A stretch of DNA of 64,000 nucleotides from Rosa chinensis (lineage: Eukaryota > Streptophyta > Magnoliopsida > Rosales > Rosaceae): the NCBI RefSeq assembly GCF_002994745.2, contig NC_037094.1:16392001-16456000 (forward strand), given 5' to 3'. The position numbers and the translations under genes are program-made. This document shows positions 22,017 to 33,107 of this stretch, piece by piece. Every line of letters begins with the position of its first letter. The stretch's first letter is position 1. The notes under the pieces are model-generated. The model saw nothing but the letters and a program-made list of their open reading frames with translations. It did no database searches and was not told the DNA's origin.

Positions 22017-22042
22017 CCCCCCCCCCCCCCAAAAAAAAAAAA
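22017..22042. repeat. Poly-C/poly-A tract
   Basis: A run of ~14 C residues followed by ~12 A residues. Confidence 0.85.
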
Positions 22043-22339
22043 CCCCAATTAAAGAAATGACTACAAAAATTGATCGTTTTATAATATTTTCACAGGAGAA
22101 ATAAAATCGCAACGAATTAATATTTCCGAAAAAAGCGTGATGAAAAATGTTGGAATATTTTTCATATTTTGGGCAATCCAAAGGAAAAAAAAGTTAAAAG
22201 TCAAGCAATTTTAAATTCTCTAAGTGTTTATTGGGTGGTAATAGGTATAATGTAAAAAAAATTTAACCATAATTGAAAACGGTCAACCCTATAAAAGCTT
22301 ATATTTTCCTAAAATGAGCCAAATCACGATAAGGTGAAC

Positions 22340-25300
22340 ATCCAAAAAAATTTGGATCGCACCAAATTCTTATATGCTTACTAGTGTAGTCTAACTTGTT
22401 TATTAGTTACATGAAAAAGTATACATTCCATAACCAACAAGGTAGAGGAAATAGAATTTATCAAAATCGACTGTTGGATGTTATTATGACAAGAAGAAAT
22501 GGTTGTGGCCAAATTTTCAGCTATTTTCGTTGTCGTTTGGTTCTCGATCCACTAGGTCAATCATAAACCCTAAATATCACATGAAACTAATATGCTCATA
22601 ACTGCTTATTCGCAACTTATTTTTTCGATCTGTCAGCTCTCACACTCTCATGGGTATAAGCTATATCAACTACTGTGAAAATTTCAGAAAGTTTCTCTCC
22701 TTATGGTTCCGGTCCTCTTAGGGAAGTATAAGCATATAAAGGGTTGACCGCTTTGTTTGATATCGAAATGACAGCGGATCAGATTAAATTTTTTATATAG
22801 TACCTATGAATACGCTATAGATAGATGAGTAGTGTCAAATTTATCGATTTTCAGTTTCGATTGTTTAGATCGCATGAAATCCTTATATGCCTACTAATGC
22901 AGTTTAACTTGTTTGTTAGTTATATTGAAAAAATATACCTTCTATGAGAAATAATGTGGAAGAAATAGACTTTATCAAAATTGACCATTGGATGTCATCA
23001 TGATAATAATATATAATTATGGTCAAAATTTCAGCTATTTTCGAAGTTATTTGGGTCTTGATCTACTAGGTCAACCATAAACCCTAAATAACACATAAAA
23101 CTAATATGCTTATAACCGCTCACTCACAGCTTCTTTTTTCTATTTGTCAGCTCTCACACTCTCGTGGCTATGTCCTATATCAACTAATATAAAAATTTAA
23201 GAAATTTTATCTACTCGTGGTTAAGCTCCCTTAGGGAGTTATAAGTGTGTAAGTGGTTGATTGCTTTATTTGACAACTAAATGATGGCGGATCAGGTTAA
23301 TTTTTTTACACAATACCTACTAATACGCTATAAATAGATGGGTAATGTCAAATTTATCGATTTTCAGTTTCGATTGTTTAGATCGCATGAAATCCTTATA
23401 TGTCTACTAATGCGGTTTAACTTGTTTATTAGTTGTATTGCAAAATATACCTTCCATGAGGAACAATGTGGAGGAAATATACTTTATCAAAATTGACCGT
23501 TGGATGTCATCATGATAAGAATATATAATTATGGTCAAAATTTCAGCTATTTTCGAAGTTGTTTGGGTCTCGATCTACTAGGTCAACCATAAACCCTAGG
23601 TAACACATAAAACTAATATGCTTATAACCGCTCACTCGCAACTTCTTTTTTCGATTTTTCAGCTCTCACACTCTCGTGGATATGACTTATATCAATTAAT
23701 ATAAAAATTTGAGAAAGTTTATCTACTCGTGGTTAAGCTCCCCTTAGGGAGTTATAAGTGTGTAAGTGGTTGACCGCTTTATTTGACAACTAAATGATGG
23801 CGGATCGGATTAATTTTTTTACACAATACTCACTAATACGCTATAAATAGATGGGTAATGTCAAATTTATCGATTTTCAGTTTCTATTGTTTAGATCGCA
23901 TGAAATCCTTATATGCTTGCTAATGCGGTTTAACTGTTTATTAGTTGTATTGCAAAATATACCTTCCATGAGGAACAATGTGGAGGAAATAGACTTTATC
24001 AAAATCTACCGTTGGATGTCATCATGATAAGAATATATAATTATGGTCAAAATTTCAGCTATTTTCGAAGTTGTTTGGATCTCGATCTACTAGGTCAACC
24101 ATAAACCCTAAATAACACATAAAACTAATATGCTCATAACCGCTCACTCGCAACTTCTTTTTTCAATCTGTCAGCTCTCACAGTCTTGTGGCTATTACCT
24201 ATATCAACTCATATAAAAATTTGAGAAAGTTTATCTACTCTTGGTTAAGCTCCCCTTAGGGAGCTATAAGTGTATAAGTGGTTGACCGCTTTATTTGACA
24301 TCTAAATGACGGCGGATTGAGTTAATTTTTTTACACAATGCCTACTAATACGCTATAAATAGATGGGTAATATCAAATTTATCGATTTTCAATTTCGATT
24401 TATTGGATTGCACAATATTCTTATATGTCTACTATTGTGGTATAACTAGCTTATTAGTTGTAATGAAAAGTATACATTCCATGAGCAACAATGTGTAGGA
24501 AATAGACTTTATCAAAATCAACCGTAGGATGTTATCATAACAAGAAGAAATGGTTATGGTCAAAATTTCAGCTATTTTCGTCGTCGTTTGGGTCTCGATC
24601 TAGTAGGTCAACCCTAAACATTAAATATCACATATAGCTAATATGCTCATAACCGCTCATTTACAACTTCTTTTTCGATCTGTCAGCTCTCACTCTCTCG
24701 TGGGTATGATCTATATCAACTAATGTAAAAATTTTGGGAAGTTTATCTACTCATGGTTAAGCTCCCTTTAGGGAGTTATAAGTGTATAAGTGATTGATCG
24801 CTTTATTTGATATTGAAATGATGGGGGATCGGGTTAATTTTTTTACACAATACCTATTAATACGCTATAAATAGATGGGTAATGTTAAATTTATCAATTT
24901 TTAGTTTTGATTGTTTAGATCGCACGAAATCGTTATATGCCTACTAATGTGGTATAACTTGTTTAATAGTTGTATTGAAAAATATACCTTCCACGAGGAA
25001 CAACGTGGAAGAAATAGATTTTATGAAAATCAACCGTTGGATGTCATCATGATAAGAATATATAATTATGGTCAAAATTTCAGCTATTTTCGAAGTTGTT
25101 TAGGTCTCGATTTATTAGGTCAACCCTAAACCCTAAATACCACATAGAACTAATATGCTCATAACTGCTCACCCATAATTTTTTTTTCCGATCTGTCAAC
25201 TCTCACACTCTCATGGCTATGACCTATATCAAGTAATGTAAAATTTTCAGACAGTTTATCTACTCGTGGTTAATCTCCCCTTAGGGAGTTATTAGTGTAT

Positions 25301-25620
25301 AAGTGGTTAACTGCTTTATTTCACTTATTATTATTTTTTTTAAAGAGATTTATTTGACTTATAAATAATGGTGGATCGTGTTAATTTTTTTACACAATAT
25401 CTAATAATACCCTTTAAATAGATAAATAATGTCAAATTTATCGATTTTCAATTTCGATTTTTTGTATTGCACAAAATTCTTATATGCATACTAATGTGGT
25501 ATAACTTGTTTATTAGTTATAAGAAATATGTCTTCCATAACCAACAAGTTGGAGGAAATAAAATTTATCAAAATCAATCGATGTTATCAAGACAAGAAAA
25601 AATGGCTATGGTCAATGAAA
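22340..25620. repeat. Tandem satellite-like array, ~512-bp unit, about 6.4 copies
   Basis: The landmark cgctataaatagatg recurs at 22813, 23326, 23839, 24351 and 24863, with a diverged form at 25410, giving spacings of 513, 513, 512, 512 and 547. Other landmarks (gatcgcatgaaatcctta, ggtcaaccataaaccc, cagctctcacactctc) follow the same period. Outer units are more diverged than the middle ones. No protein is encoded. The last unit carries a ~30-bp insertion near 25330. Confidence 0.92.
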
Positions 25621-25649
25621 AAATGGCAATAGCCGCATCCAAACTTATT

Positions 25650-25975
25650 TTATTAACTACACTCTCCAAAGGGCAAAGACCGTCAACGGAAACAAGTCTT
25701 GGGACACCAACCGTTCACATATTACATTATTTTAGACTTCTGGTCCAAAATTGATCTAATTTAATCTATATTTCGACCTTGATCCTTTAAGTCAACTGAA
25801 TAAAGTTTTATAATCCTATTTTATTAACTACACCCTCCAAAGAGTGAGATCGTCAATGAAAATAAGTTTTGAGACACCGACGGTTAGATGTGAAAATTAC
25901 ATTATTTTAGACTTCCAATCTAAAATTGATCCAATTTCATCTATATTTATAACCCGATCCTTTAAGTCAACGACT
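25650..25975. repeat. Two diverged tandem units of ~163 bp
   Basis: The words tattttattaactacac and cctttaagtcaac each occur twice with ~163-170 bp spacing. The function is unknown. Confidence 0.65.
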
Positions 25976-25989
25976 TACGTTTTACCAAA

Positions 25990-26498
25990 GGGTAAATTTC
26001 GCAAACACTACACCAAGTAAAGACCACTAATAATTCTTATACACAAAGTTTCAAACCAAACATTTTGGTACACGAAATCTGAAACTCGACCCACTATCAG
26101 TACACGACGTCAATTTTTGACATCAAAATATCCATTATGCCCTCAGTTCTTTTTTTTTAATAATTTTTTTTCTGTTATTTTTTTTCCTTCGTTTTATCTC
26201 TTTCTTCTTCCTTCTTCCGGGCTCACTCCCTCGCTTCCAACGCCGCCTTCCTCACCTCGCATAACAGAAAAAAAAAAATGACTCGAGTCATTTATAAACG
26301 AAGGAAAAAAAAATAACAGAAAAAAAAATTAAAAAAAAGAACTGAGGGCATAATGGACATTTTGGTGTCAAAAATTGACGTCGTGTACTGATAGTGGGTC
26401 GAGTTTCAGATTTCGTGTACCGAAATGTTTGGTTTGAAACTTTGTGTATAAGAATTATTAGTGGCCTTTACTTGGTGTATTGTTTGCGAAATTTTCTC
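25990..26498. mobile_element. Mutator-like MITE (509 bp) with 9-bp TSD
   Basis: Perfect 9-bp TSD tttaccaaa (25981-25989, 26499-26507). TIRs of nearly 200 bp share AAATTTCGCAAAC at the tips and GACGTCAATTTTTGACA inside, around a short central spacer with a CG-richer patch. It has no coding capacity. Confidence 0.9.
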
Positions 26499-26525
26499 TT
26501 TACCAAATAACAAGCCGATTCAAAA

Positions 26526-27356
26526 GAGAAGTTTTAAATACACATCCATAATTACTTAATACACACTCCTTACTCAATACACCTACCATTTAATTTCTTA
26601 TTCTAATATTTTACTAAATACACAACCCAAATAACCTAAAATATCCTTAACATAACAAATCATGAAATACACTATTATTTAACAACATTAAGGCTACTAT
26701 TTAATTTAATTAATTACTTCTGTTAGTTATTGGGAAATCCATAAGGATTCATTATTGTTCCCTTCAAATACATGCTTTGAAATAGGTTTTGTATTATTTG
26801 AGTTCTCATCCACCAAACACCATATTGATCAAGTATAAAATTTTGAGTCGAACATTCAACCAAAACTGTATCAGGAGTTTATCCACAATGGTGGAACTAT
26901 GAAATTGTCATTAGATAGTCAAACAAATTAACAATTACAAAGTTTTATACTTGTGATGTTTTATATTAGATAATAAATTGACTAATCATAGCTTTTAAAA
27001 AAGAAAAGAAAAAAACTAAAAAGGTGTAAAGCGAATTGTTTTAAAAACATTTAAAGCCATTGATTTTGAAATTCTAAATTATATGGTTTGTCACTCCATT
27101 TAATTACAATTTATTTAAGGAAAATTTAAATTAGATGGTTTCTAACTTTATTCTTGTTTTAAATGAGGATGCATGTATAGAAATTTATTGTGTTTATAAT
27201 TATAGAATCATATAAGGAATATATGATTATTATTATTTTTCTTCTAATATATAGATGTCTATTTTGGTCATTTAATCTAGCTATAAAATCTTATTTGAAA
27301 TATAAAATAATAGGGATGTGTATTAAGTAGTTTGGGGTGTGTATTTAAAATTTCTC
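26526..27356. mobile_element. Mutator-like short-TIR element (831 bp) with 9-bp TSD
   Basis: Perfect 9-bp TSD gattcaaaa (26517-26525, 27357-27365). The tips are GAGAAGTTTTAAATACACA and its imperfect complement. The interior is AT-rich and non-coding. It sits only 9 bp from the TSD of the previous MITE. Confidence 0.85.
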
Positions 27357-27689
27357 GATTCAAAAACAGTACTTCTAAAAAAAAAAAAATCGAAAAACAC
27401 TAGTACGTGGCTCGAAGCCTCGAACCTTGAAAAGCCATCACATACGTGGCCTCGCCACTCTGTCAACCCCTATCACCCTTCATATCTCGTTAACTGATAT
27501 ACAAGCCGGAAAAACGATATCCGATCAAACCAGAAACCTGGGCTTGACTGTCTCTGCCCTACATCCTCCAGACCCTCGTATGGAGTTCTCAAATCTCATC
27601 ATGGAATCGACAGTGAAGCACAACCTGGTGTTGAAATTCAGAGGCTGGACTGGATCCAGAGGTTAGGTGACCCAAGTCTGAGTCAAGTT

Positions 27690-27893
27690 TCTCGATGACT
27701 GGAACTGGTTCGTCTTTTGTTGGTAACAGTTGTAGACGCGGAAGCCGGAGTCAGTGGCGGTAGAGAAGCAAGTGTGGTCCTGGCTGAAAGTGAGGTGGAG
27801 GAGGGTGGTGGGGGATGGGGTCGGGTTTGGGCATGTGGTTGCGGTATATTGAATAATGAGGTCGAGGTCGAGTACTCGAGTTCCTAGCTGCAT
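27690..27893 (-). pseudogene. ATG18/WIPI-like WD40 protein fragment
   Basis: The minus-strand frame contains LLHLTFSQDHTCFSTATDSG followed by FRVYNC, which matches by memory the first beta-propeller blade of plant ATG18a-type PROPPINs (autophagy proteins binding PI3P). Upstream residues are low-complexity Pro/Thr as in ATG18a N-termini. Homology stops after YNC and no further blade is found, so it is a fragment, probably carried in by a transposon. The FRRG phosphoinositide-binding motif is absent. Confidence 0.6.
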
Positions 27894-28041
27894 AGCATGG
27901 GTTTGATTTATAATGAAAGATCAAATTTTGATTTGGAATTTTGATGTTTGGTACATTTGGGGCATGAGCTTGAATGATGGTTCTGTTCTCGATCTTGATC
28001 TAATTGAATTGGGAACTCTGGGTTTTTGTTAGTTTTGGTTT

Positions 28042-28269
28042 ATGGGTTTTGGGAGTGAATTTGTGGATGATAATCATGTAAAGTCAGAACCAGTGTCCCG
28101 TGGTGTTGATGCTGATGATGGGGATGGTGTTGAGATTAGCAACAATGATGGCTCCTGTGCTAATAGGATTGGAAATGGACCTAGCAGATCATTCAAACGC
28201 GATCCCGATAGCAGCCCAGAGATTCACCGGAGCCCATGGCAGCAGATCATTCAAACATATGTTGATTAA
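28042..28269 (+). other. Unrecognised acidic exon-like open frame (75 codons)
   Basis: The frame is rich in Asp, Asn and Ser (DDGDGVEISNNDGSCAN) and has a repeated 16-bp word agcagatcattcaaac. It has no recognised domain. Its coding-like composition and position next to the ATG18-like fragment suggest another captured exon, but this is uncertain. Confidence 0.3.
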
Positions 28270-28275
28270 AAAAAG

Positions 28276-28833
28276 CTAGGGAGCATCGATTTTTTTTAAA
28301 TTTTTTTTTTTATATTGTCTCTCCCTTTTTACTTGTTCCAGATTCGATTTGCTGGTCAAATATTGAAGAGGGAATTGAATTTGGTGTGGAAAATCAAGAT
28401 CAGAATGATTCAATCCGTCAAATCCCAAATCCCAGCTAAATTCTGCAGGGGACGGTGAAAAAGAGTTTTCTGGGTTGAGGAGCATGGTGAATGATGAACA
28501 CCCGGGTTCCTCTCTTACACAACTATATCCAAGATGCACTTCTAAAAAGTGACAAAACAATCTAGCCAAGACCAGGTAGAACTCCACTCAGTTTGCGTAA
28601 AACTTAATTCACCCCAGTCTGCTAGCCACCCTCAATCTGGACGATTGTTAACAGAGATTTTACCAAGAGAAAAAGAGTAAAATGATCATGGTGATTTCTT
28701 GAACAGAAAACGAGCTAGCAGGTAAGCCGGTTTATATAAATGAGTGGTCAGGATTGTGAGAACACATCTGACGGTTAGAAAGTGTGGTGATGTGCCCGAG
28801 CACTTCATGCTCTGAGCATGGAAGAATTTTCGG
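28276..28833. other. Unassigned sequence ending in an inverted TCTTCCATGCTC motif
   Basis: A minus-strand frame (28276-28587; MLLNPENSFSPSPAEFSW) looks protein-like but is unrecognised. The right end, at 28814-28832, is the inverse of the motif at 20822. Confidence 0.3.
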
Positions 28834-29203
28834 TTAATTAGAGCTATTTATAGTTTAGCAACCTTGCGTCTGAGTACGTATTGGTCACGTATGCAATGGC
28901 GTCCTTCAAAGTCATCATCATTATCTACTGGGATCAATAATTGACGCAAGTGCTGATCACAAACTGTTGCCTCATGTTCATGTAAATTGACAATTAATTT
29001 TTATGTAAATCACAGGAAAATTTGTATGCATTATATCTCTTCTTTTTCAAATCACATGTAAATTGACATTTCTACGTGAATTGACAGGAAAATTTGTATG
29101 CATCATCTCTTCTTTTTCAAATCATTTATCACCTTTGAGTTGTTATGCATCTAAGATTTGCAAGTGTACAAATATACACAAATTTGCATGGTTTCGATCA
29201 TAT
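28834..29203 (-). promoter_or_regulatory. Orphan SDR-type promoter
   Basis: Homologous to the upstream region of SDR gene A (17228-17610), including TATAAATA at 28845-28852 on the minus strand and the ctgagtacgtattggtcacg block. No SDR coding exon follows at 28833 and below: homology ends within the core promoter. It is a relic of a deleted gene A-like copy. Confidence 0.7.
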
Positions 29204-29208
29204 GTACA

Positions 29209-30987
29209 TGATAGGAGCATTTTAATGCGACGTTTTAACTGCATTTCCCTACATTTCTTACGTTATTTCCTTATTAAAATCCTGTTTAGGAAAGTTTCCA
29301 TTCTTTGATTGGGAAAGTTCCTATTTGTAGAAAGTTTATATTTTTGTAGTTTCTATTTATCATTTTTAGTAAGTTGCCATTTTTCATTTTAGGAAAGTTT
29401 CTATTTTTCTTATTAGTTTCTATTTTTTTAGGACCTCCAAGCAAGTGGAAAATCTTGAGGAGGAAAATCAAAGTTGCAAGGAAGTGGAAAATCTTGAGGA
29501 GGAAAATCAAAGTTGCAAGGAAGTGGAAAATCTTGAGGAGGAAAATCAAAGTTGCAACCAAGTGGAAAATCTTGAGGAGGAAAATCAAAGTTGCAAGGAA
29601 GTGGAAAATCTTGAGGAGGAAAATCAAAGTTGCAACCAAGTGGAAAAACTTGAGGAGGAAAATCAATTCAAGTTGAACAAGTGATAAACATGTGGGAAGA
29701 TATTTTTTACAAATTTGTCTAACATATCTAGCCCTTCATTTATGTTCATCTCCACCCTCCATTCATCATTTTTTGGGCTATAAATACACTTCTCCTCTCA
29801 CTCTCAAAACCAATTCCTTCATCCATTCCATCTTCTTTGTCTCTCCATTTCCTTTCCATTTTCTCTCCATCCTCTAGTGCATTCAACATTTCAAGCAAGG
29901 CCAAGGGAGAAGAAGAATTGCCGTGAGCATCATCCTCCATCACCATCCTTGAAGCTTGCTTTCGAGATTCAAGAGACCACATCCTCAATTCGTTCATCTC
30001 ATCTCCATCTCACGGTGTAATCCGATTCTCCTTTGTAACCTTTGCTTTGATTTCGTTGGTTTTGTTCTAGTTGACATATGTGTTTGAATGAATATTAATT
30101 TCTGGAATTTTATGATTAATTGAGAATTTTTAGATTCATATAATTGTGATTCTAAGTTGCTTATGTGAGTTTGTTCGATTAAATTTGCTTTACAGAAAAC
30201 TTTTATATGTTTATCTTATTTGGGTCGACACTTATAGGATTTGCATGTAATTGGTGCTAGGTTTAAGAACATGAAATCGACTTTTCGTTTTGTGTAACTT
30301 GAATCAAAAGTAGTAAAGGTTCTGGACAAGAATCGAATTTAATTGAAGAGGATTGCAATTAGGTGGACTTTTCCATAACTAAGTTGTACACTTGAGTTGA
30401 TAGCCTTTCTCTATGTCTAATGCATTAAACATGTCATGATTGACTAGCTTTCTAGGGCTTGATTGCATGTTTGATAGGATTAATCTAGGTGCTTTCGCTT
30501 AGGTTAATTACATTGAAAAGTAAAATATGGGAAATCATTTGCTTTCGAATGTTTCACATGATCAACTCCTCTCTCATGACTTAGATGAACAATATTAGGG
30601 TTTGAATCAATTTTAATCATATGTTTCGGTTTTTGATCTTTGTTCTCTCACTCTATTTTATTTTTATGTTTTTGCATTTTAATTATTTTGTTAACTTAGT
30701 TTTATTTTCGAAAATCCAAAAACAAAATCCCCCTTATTTTTGTTCACTTGTATATATTTATTCTTTATTTTATTTTTGTAAATAATACTTTATTATTTTA
30801 ATTCTTTATTTGTTTATACAATTGTATATATTTATATTCTTTATTTTATTTCTATAAATAATACTTTTCTTTATTTGTTACACAATTACAGGTGTACCCT
30901 CAATCCCCGGATAGAACGATCCCTATTTGCTTATACTACTAACGATATTTTCAGGGTTAAATTGTGCGCTTGCTTTCAGGCGCATCA
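29209..30987 (+). mobile_element. Solo LTR (1,779 bp), probably Ty3/gypsy type
   Basis: It starts TGATAGGAGCATTTTAATGCG and ends GGCGCATCA, between a perfect 5-bp TSD gtaca (29204-29208, 30988-30992). There is no internal region or second LTR, so it is a solo LTR left by LTR-LTR recombination. The 3' part (ccccggatagaacgatccct) is typical of large plant gypsy LTRs by memory. The empty site is seen in the paralogous segment near 17615. A 39-bp minisatellite lies inside. Confidence 0.85.
29443..29672. repeat. 39-bp minisatellite within the solo LTR, ~6 units
   Basis: Units start aagtggaaaatcttgagg and continue aggaaaatcaaagttgca; two variants alternate at the unit end (agg or acc). Because 39 is a multiple of three, repeating peptides appear in several frames, but these are not considered genes. 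Confidence 0.9.
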
Positions 30988-31008
30988 GTACACAAATTTG
31001 GAAAAAGG

Positions 31009-31196
31009 GTGTTATAAAAAGGAAAAATGTCAATTTACTCAAATTTTAGCTACTTTAACTCCATTTACCTCAACATCTTTCAAGATTACCCACTTACCCA
31101 ATAAATTACATATTTTTTGCCCTAATATTCAATTATGTTTTTTTTAATGATTGTTTTTTTTGTTTTTGAGACAATTTTGCCCTCTCCCTTTGTCAC

Positions 31197-31246
<50 letters not shown>

Positions 31247-31765
31247 CTCGTCGGAGACTTACGGGAATCCGGTCACTAGACCTCGAAATCTCGTCACTGG
31301 TCACCGGTAGCTAGAAGTCTTTAAAGAGCTCGTCGGAGACTTTTATTGCCCCTGATAATTTTTTTTTGCCTCCCAATAAAAAGGTTTTTTTGAAGGTCAA
31401 TAAAAACTTTTTATTGAGAGGCAATAAAAGTTTATTGAGGGAAAGGGAGCAAATTTCCCTAAAATTAGATAAATAAAATTTTGATTGAGGAAGAATATGA
31501 GGATATTGCATCAATTCACAATCTTTTATTGGGGTGGGGGAATAAAAGTTTATCGAGTTTTATAATAAAAGTTATATATACAAACTCCACGTACTACCAC
31601 TTTTGTTTTATAATCACTACACACTAAAAAATGAAAGGTTCAATTACGTATTTAGTTTTACAAGGTCCACGGAGATCTCATAAAATTTTTAGGAGATTTA
31701 TTGACTCTCAATGCAAGTTTGTTGACCCTCAATAAATGTTGTTATTGCCTTTTAATAAAACTTTT
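31009..31765. mobile_element. Uncharacterised element fragment (paired with 17632-18362)
   Basis: The second copy of the gggtgttataaaaagg element, with an expanded GA microsatellite (31198-31242) and CAATAAAA palindrome clusters (31350-31440 and 31730-31810). It extends ~60 bp further right than the first copy. Confidence 0.6.
31198..31242. repeat. (GA)n microsatellite
   Basis: About 21 perfect ag units. The paralogous position at 17817 has far fewer. Confidence 0.9.
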
Positions 31766-31829
31766 ATTGACCATAATAAAAAATTTAGTAACTCCCAATA
31801 AAACTTTTATCCAGAGTAAAAAAACTGAA

Positions 31830-32550
31830 CAAAATGTTAAGTAATCTAATTTAATTGCATAATGCAAATGGAGCTTTTTAGAACTGTCATGCACACAAAG
31901 AATAGTTCACTAGAGATGATCACTATGAATAAGGATGAAAGAATATTCAAGATGTCTTCTATATTCTTTTCTTTTTTTGTCTGAACTCAAGATTATTTCC
32001 AGCAATTGCATAACCAAACAAAAGGAACACAAATACGTACATAGGCGGTCATCCATTCCGGCAGGTGAATATCTGAATTGGTAAAATCCAAATTTGAGTT
32101 TGTGTCCAACTGGTGTAGGTGGAGCTTGTAAAGAGGTATGGTGAGTCACTGTCTTCCTATCTTAAAAACTGCATGACCAATACGTACACTAACACGTGTA
32201 AAAGTCTAAATCAGAAATAGTAATAAATCTAGACATGGTATACTTTTCTTAGACATCTACGTCTTTGCACCCTAGTGCTTAATTGCAGGTTAATTATCCC
32301 ACAAATTCATAAGCATCTGAAACAAAATGAATAATAATGATATATCTTCATTGCATTTCTAACTTGTATACCTCCTAACTGCTTCAGAAAAACACCTTCC
32401 GACTTGCTTCTGCCGGAGGACAAGAAGATCTCCACTAGGACAATACTCCATTACTAAACAAGAAAGATTATCTGATGCAAACTGGGAACGAGAAAAGGAT
32501 AATCCTAACCACTAACCATTACCCACCACTCCAGCACCGCGCAACCTCCA
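31830..32550. other. Intergenic sequence, probable promoter side of the 32556 fragment
   Basis: No open frame resembling a gene. The last ~100 bp is CA/CT-rich, like a plant 5' UTR. Confidence 0.4.
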
Positions 32551-32555
32551 TTGAA

Positions 32556-32854
32556 ATGACGTCGTTTCTGCACTTGCCAGCAACTTCCTTTCTTCCTTCT
32601 TCTCTCCGCGGAGCTTCCCTCACAGCTCGGCCCAATCCCAGCTCGCTCTGTCCGACCCGGTCAGCTCTCTCTCTCCCTCTCTCACATGCATGCATTGAAA
32701 CCTCAAAGGCTTCAATTTGATTAATTATTCGCTAACAAATTCGTCTCAATTTTGCAGGTTGAGTGTTAAATGCAGGCATGCACAGGCTAGTGTAAAGAGC
32801 GAGGATTTTAATTCTGGCGCCATAGACGTTGCGGCTGACGTTAGGCTTGAACGG
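32556..32854 (+). pseudogene. 5' end of a plastid Rossmann-fold protein-like gene, truncated
   Basis: Exon 1 (32556-32659) and exon 2 (32758-32854) have good GT-AG borders. Exon 1 begins MTSFLHLPATSFLPSSL, Ser/Leu/Arg-rich like a chloroplast transit peptide. Exon 2 reads LSVKCRHAQASVKSEDF, then AIDVAADVRLER. By memory this matches the N-terminus of plastid NAD(P)-binding proteins of the At1g32220 type, where a VVVLGGNGFVG motif should follow. That motif is absent downstream, where an unrelated reading frame and then a hAT element occur. It is probably a captured or truncated gene 5' end. Confidence 0.45.
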
Positions 32855-33107
32855 GTAAGCACAAATTCACAGACCTTATCCCGTCTGGAATCGAATTACT
32901 ACTCGATCAGAGACAACCTCGGACCTACTGGACTTACTCGACGATTCCGATCTCATTCCAGCGCTCGTTCATGAAGAGCTTCGAGGAAGAGATTTCGGGC
33001 GATGGTGACTGAGCTAGTACTCCGCCGATTGAAGATGGAGGTGGACTCGGTTCATGATGGCAGGGGGAGAGAGAGACTCCAAGAATTTAAAAAGAGTGGC
33101 ACTGGTG

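Noticed and set aside
22017..22042. Poly-C and poly-G tracts as functional G-quadruplex regulators
   Set aside because: They are pure homopolymers without loop structure, probably slippage or sequencing-length artefacts; no gene start nearby.
23090..23110. aaaccctaaa words as interstitial telomere repeats
   Set aside because: Single imperfect copies occur once per 512-bp satellite unit; there is no tandem TTTAGGG run.
29374..29684. Lys/Arg-rich and Glu-rich repetitive proteins from overlapping frames
   Set aside because: These are translations of a 39-bp minisatellite inside a solo LTR; open in several frames only because the unit is divisible by three.
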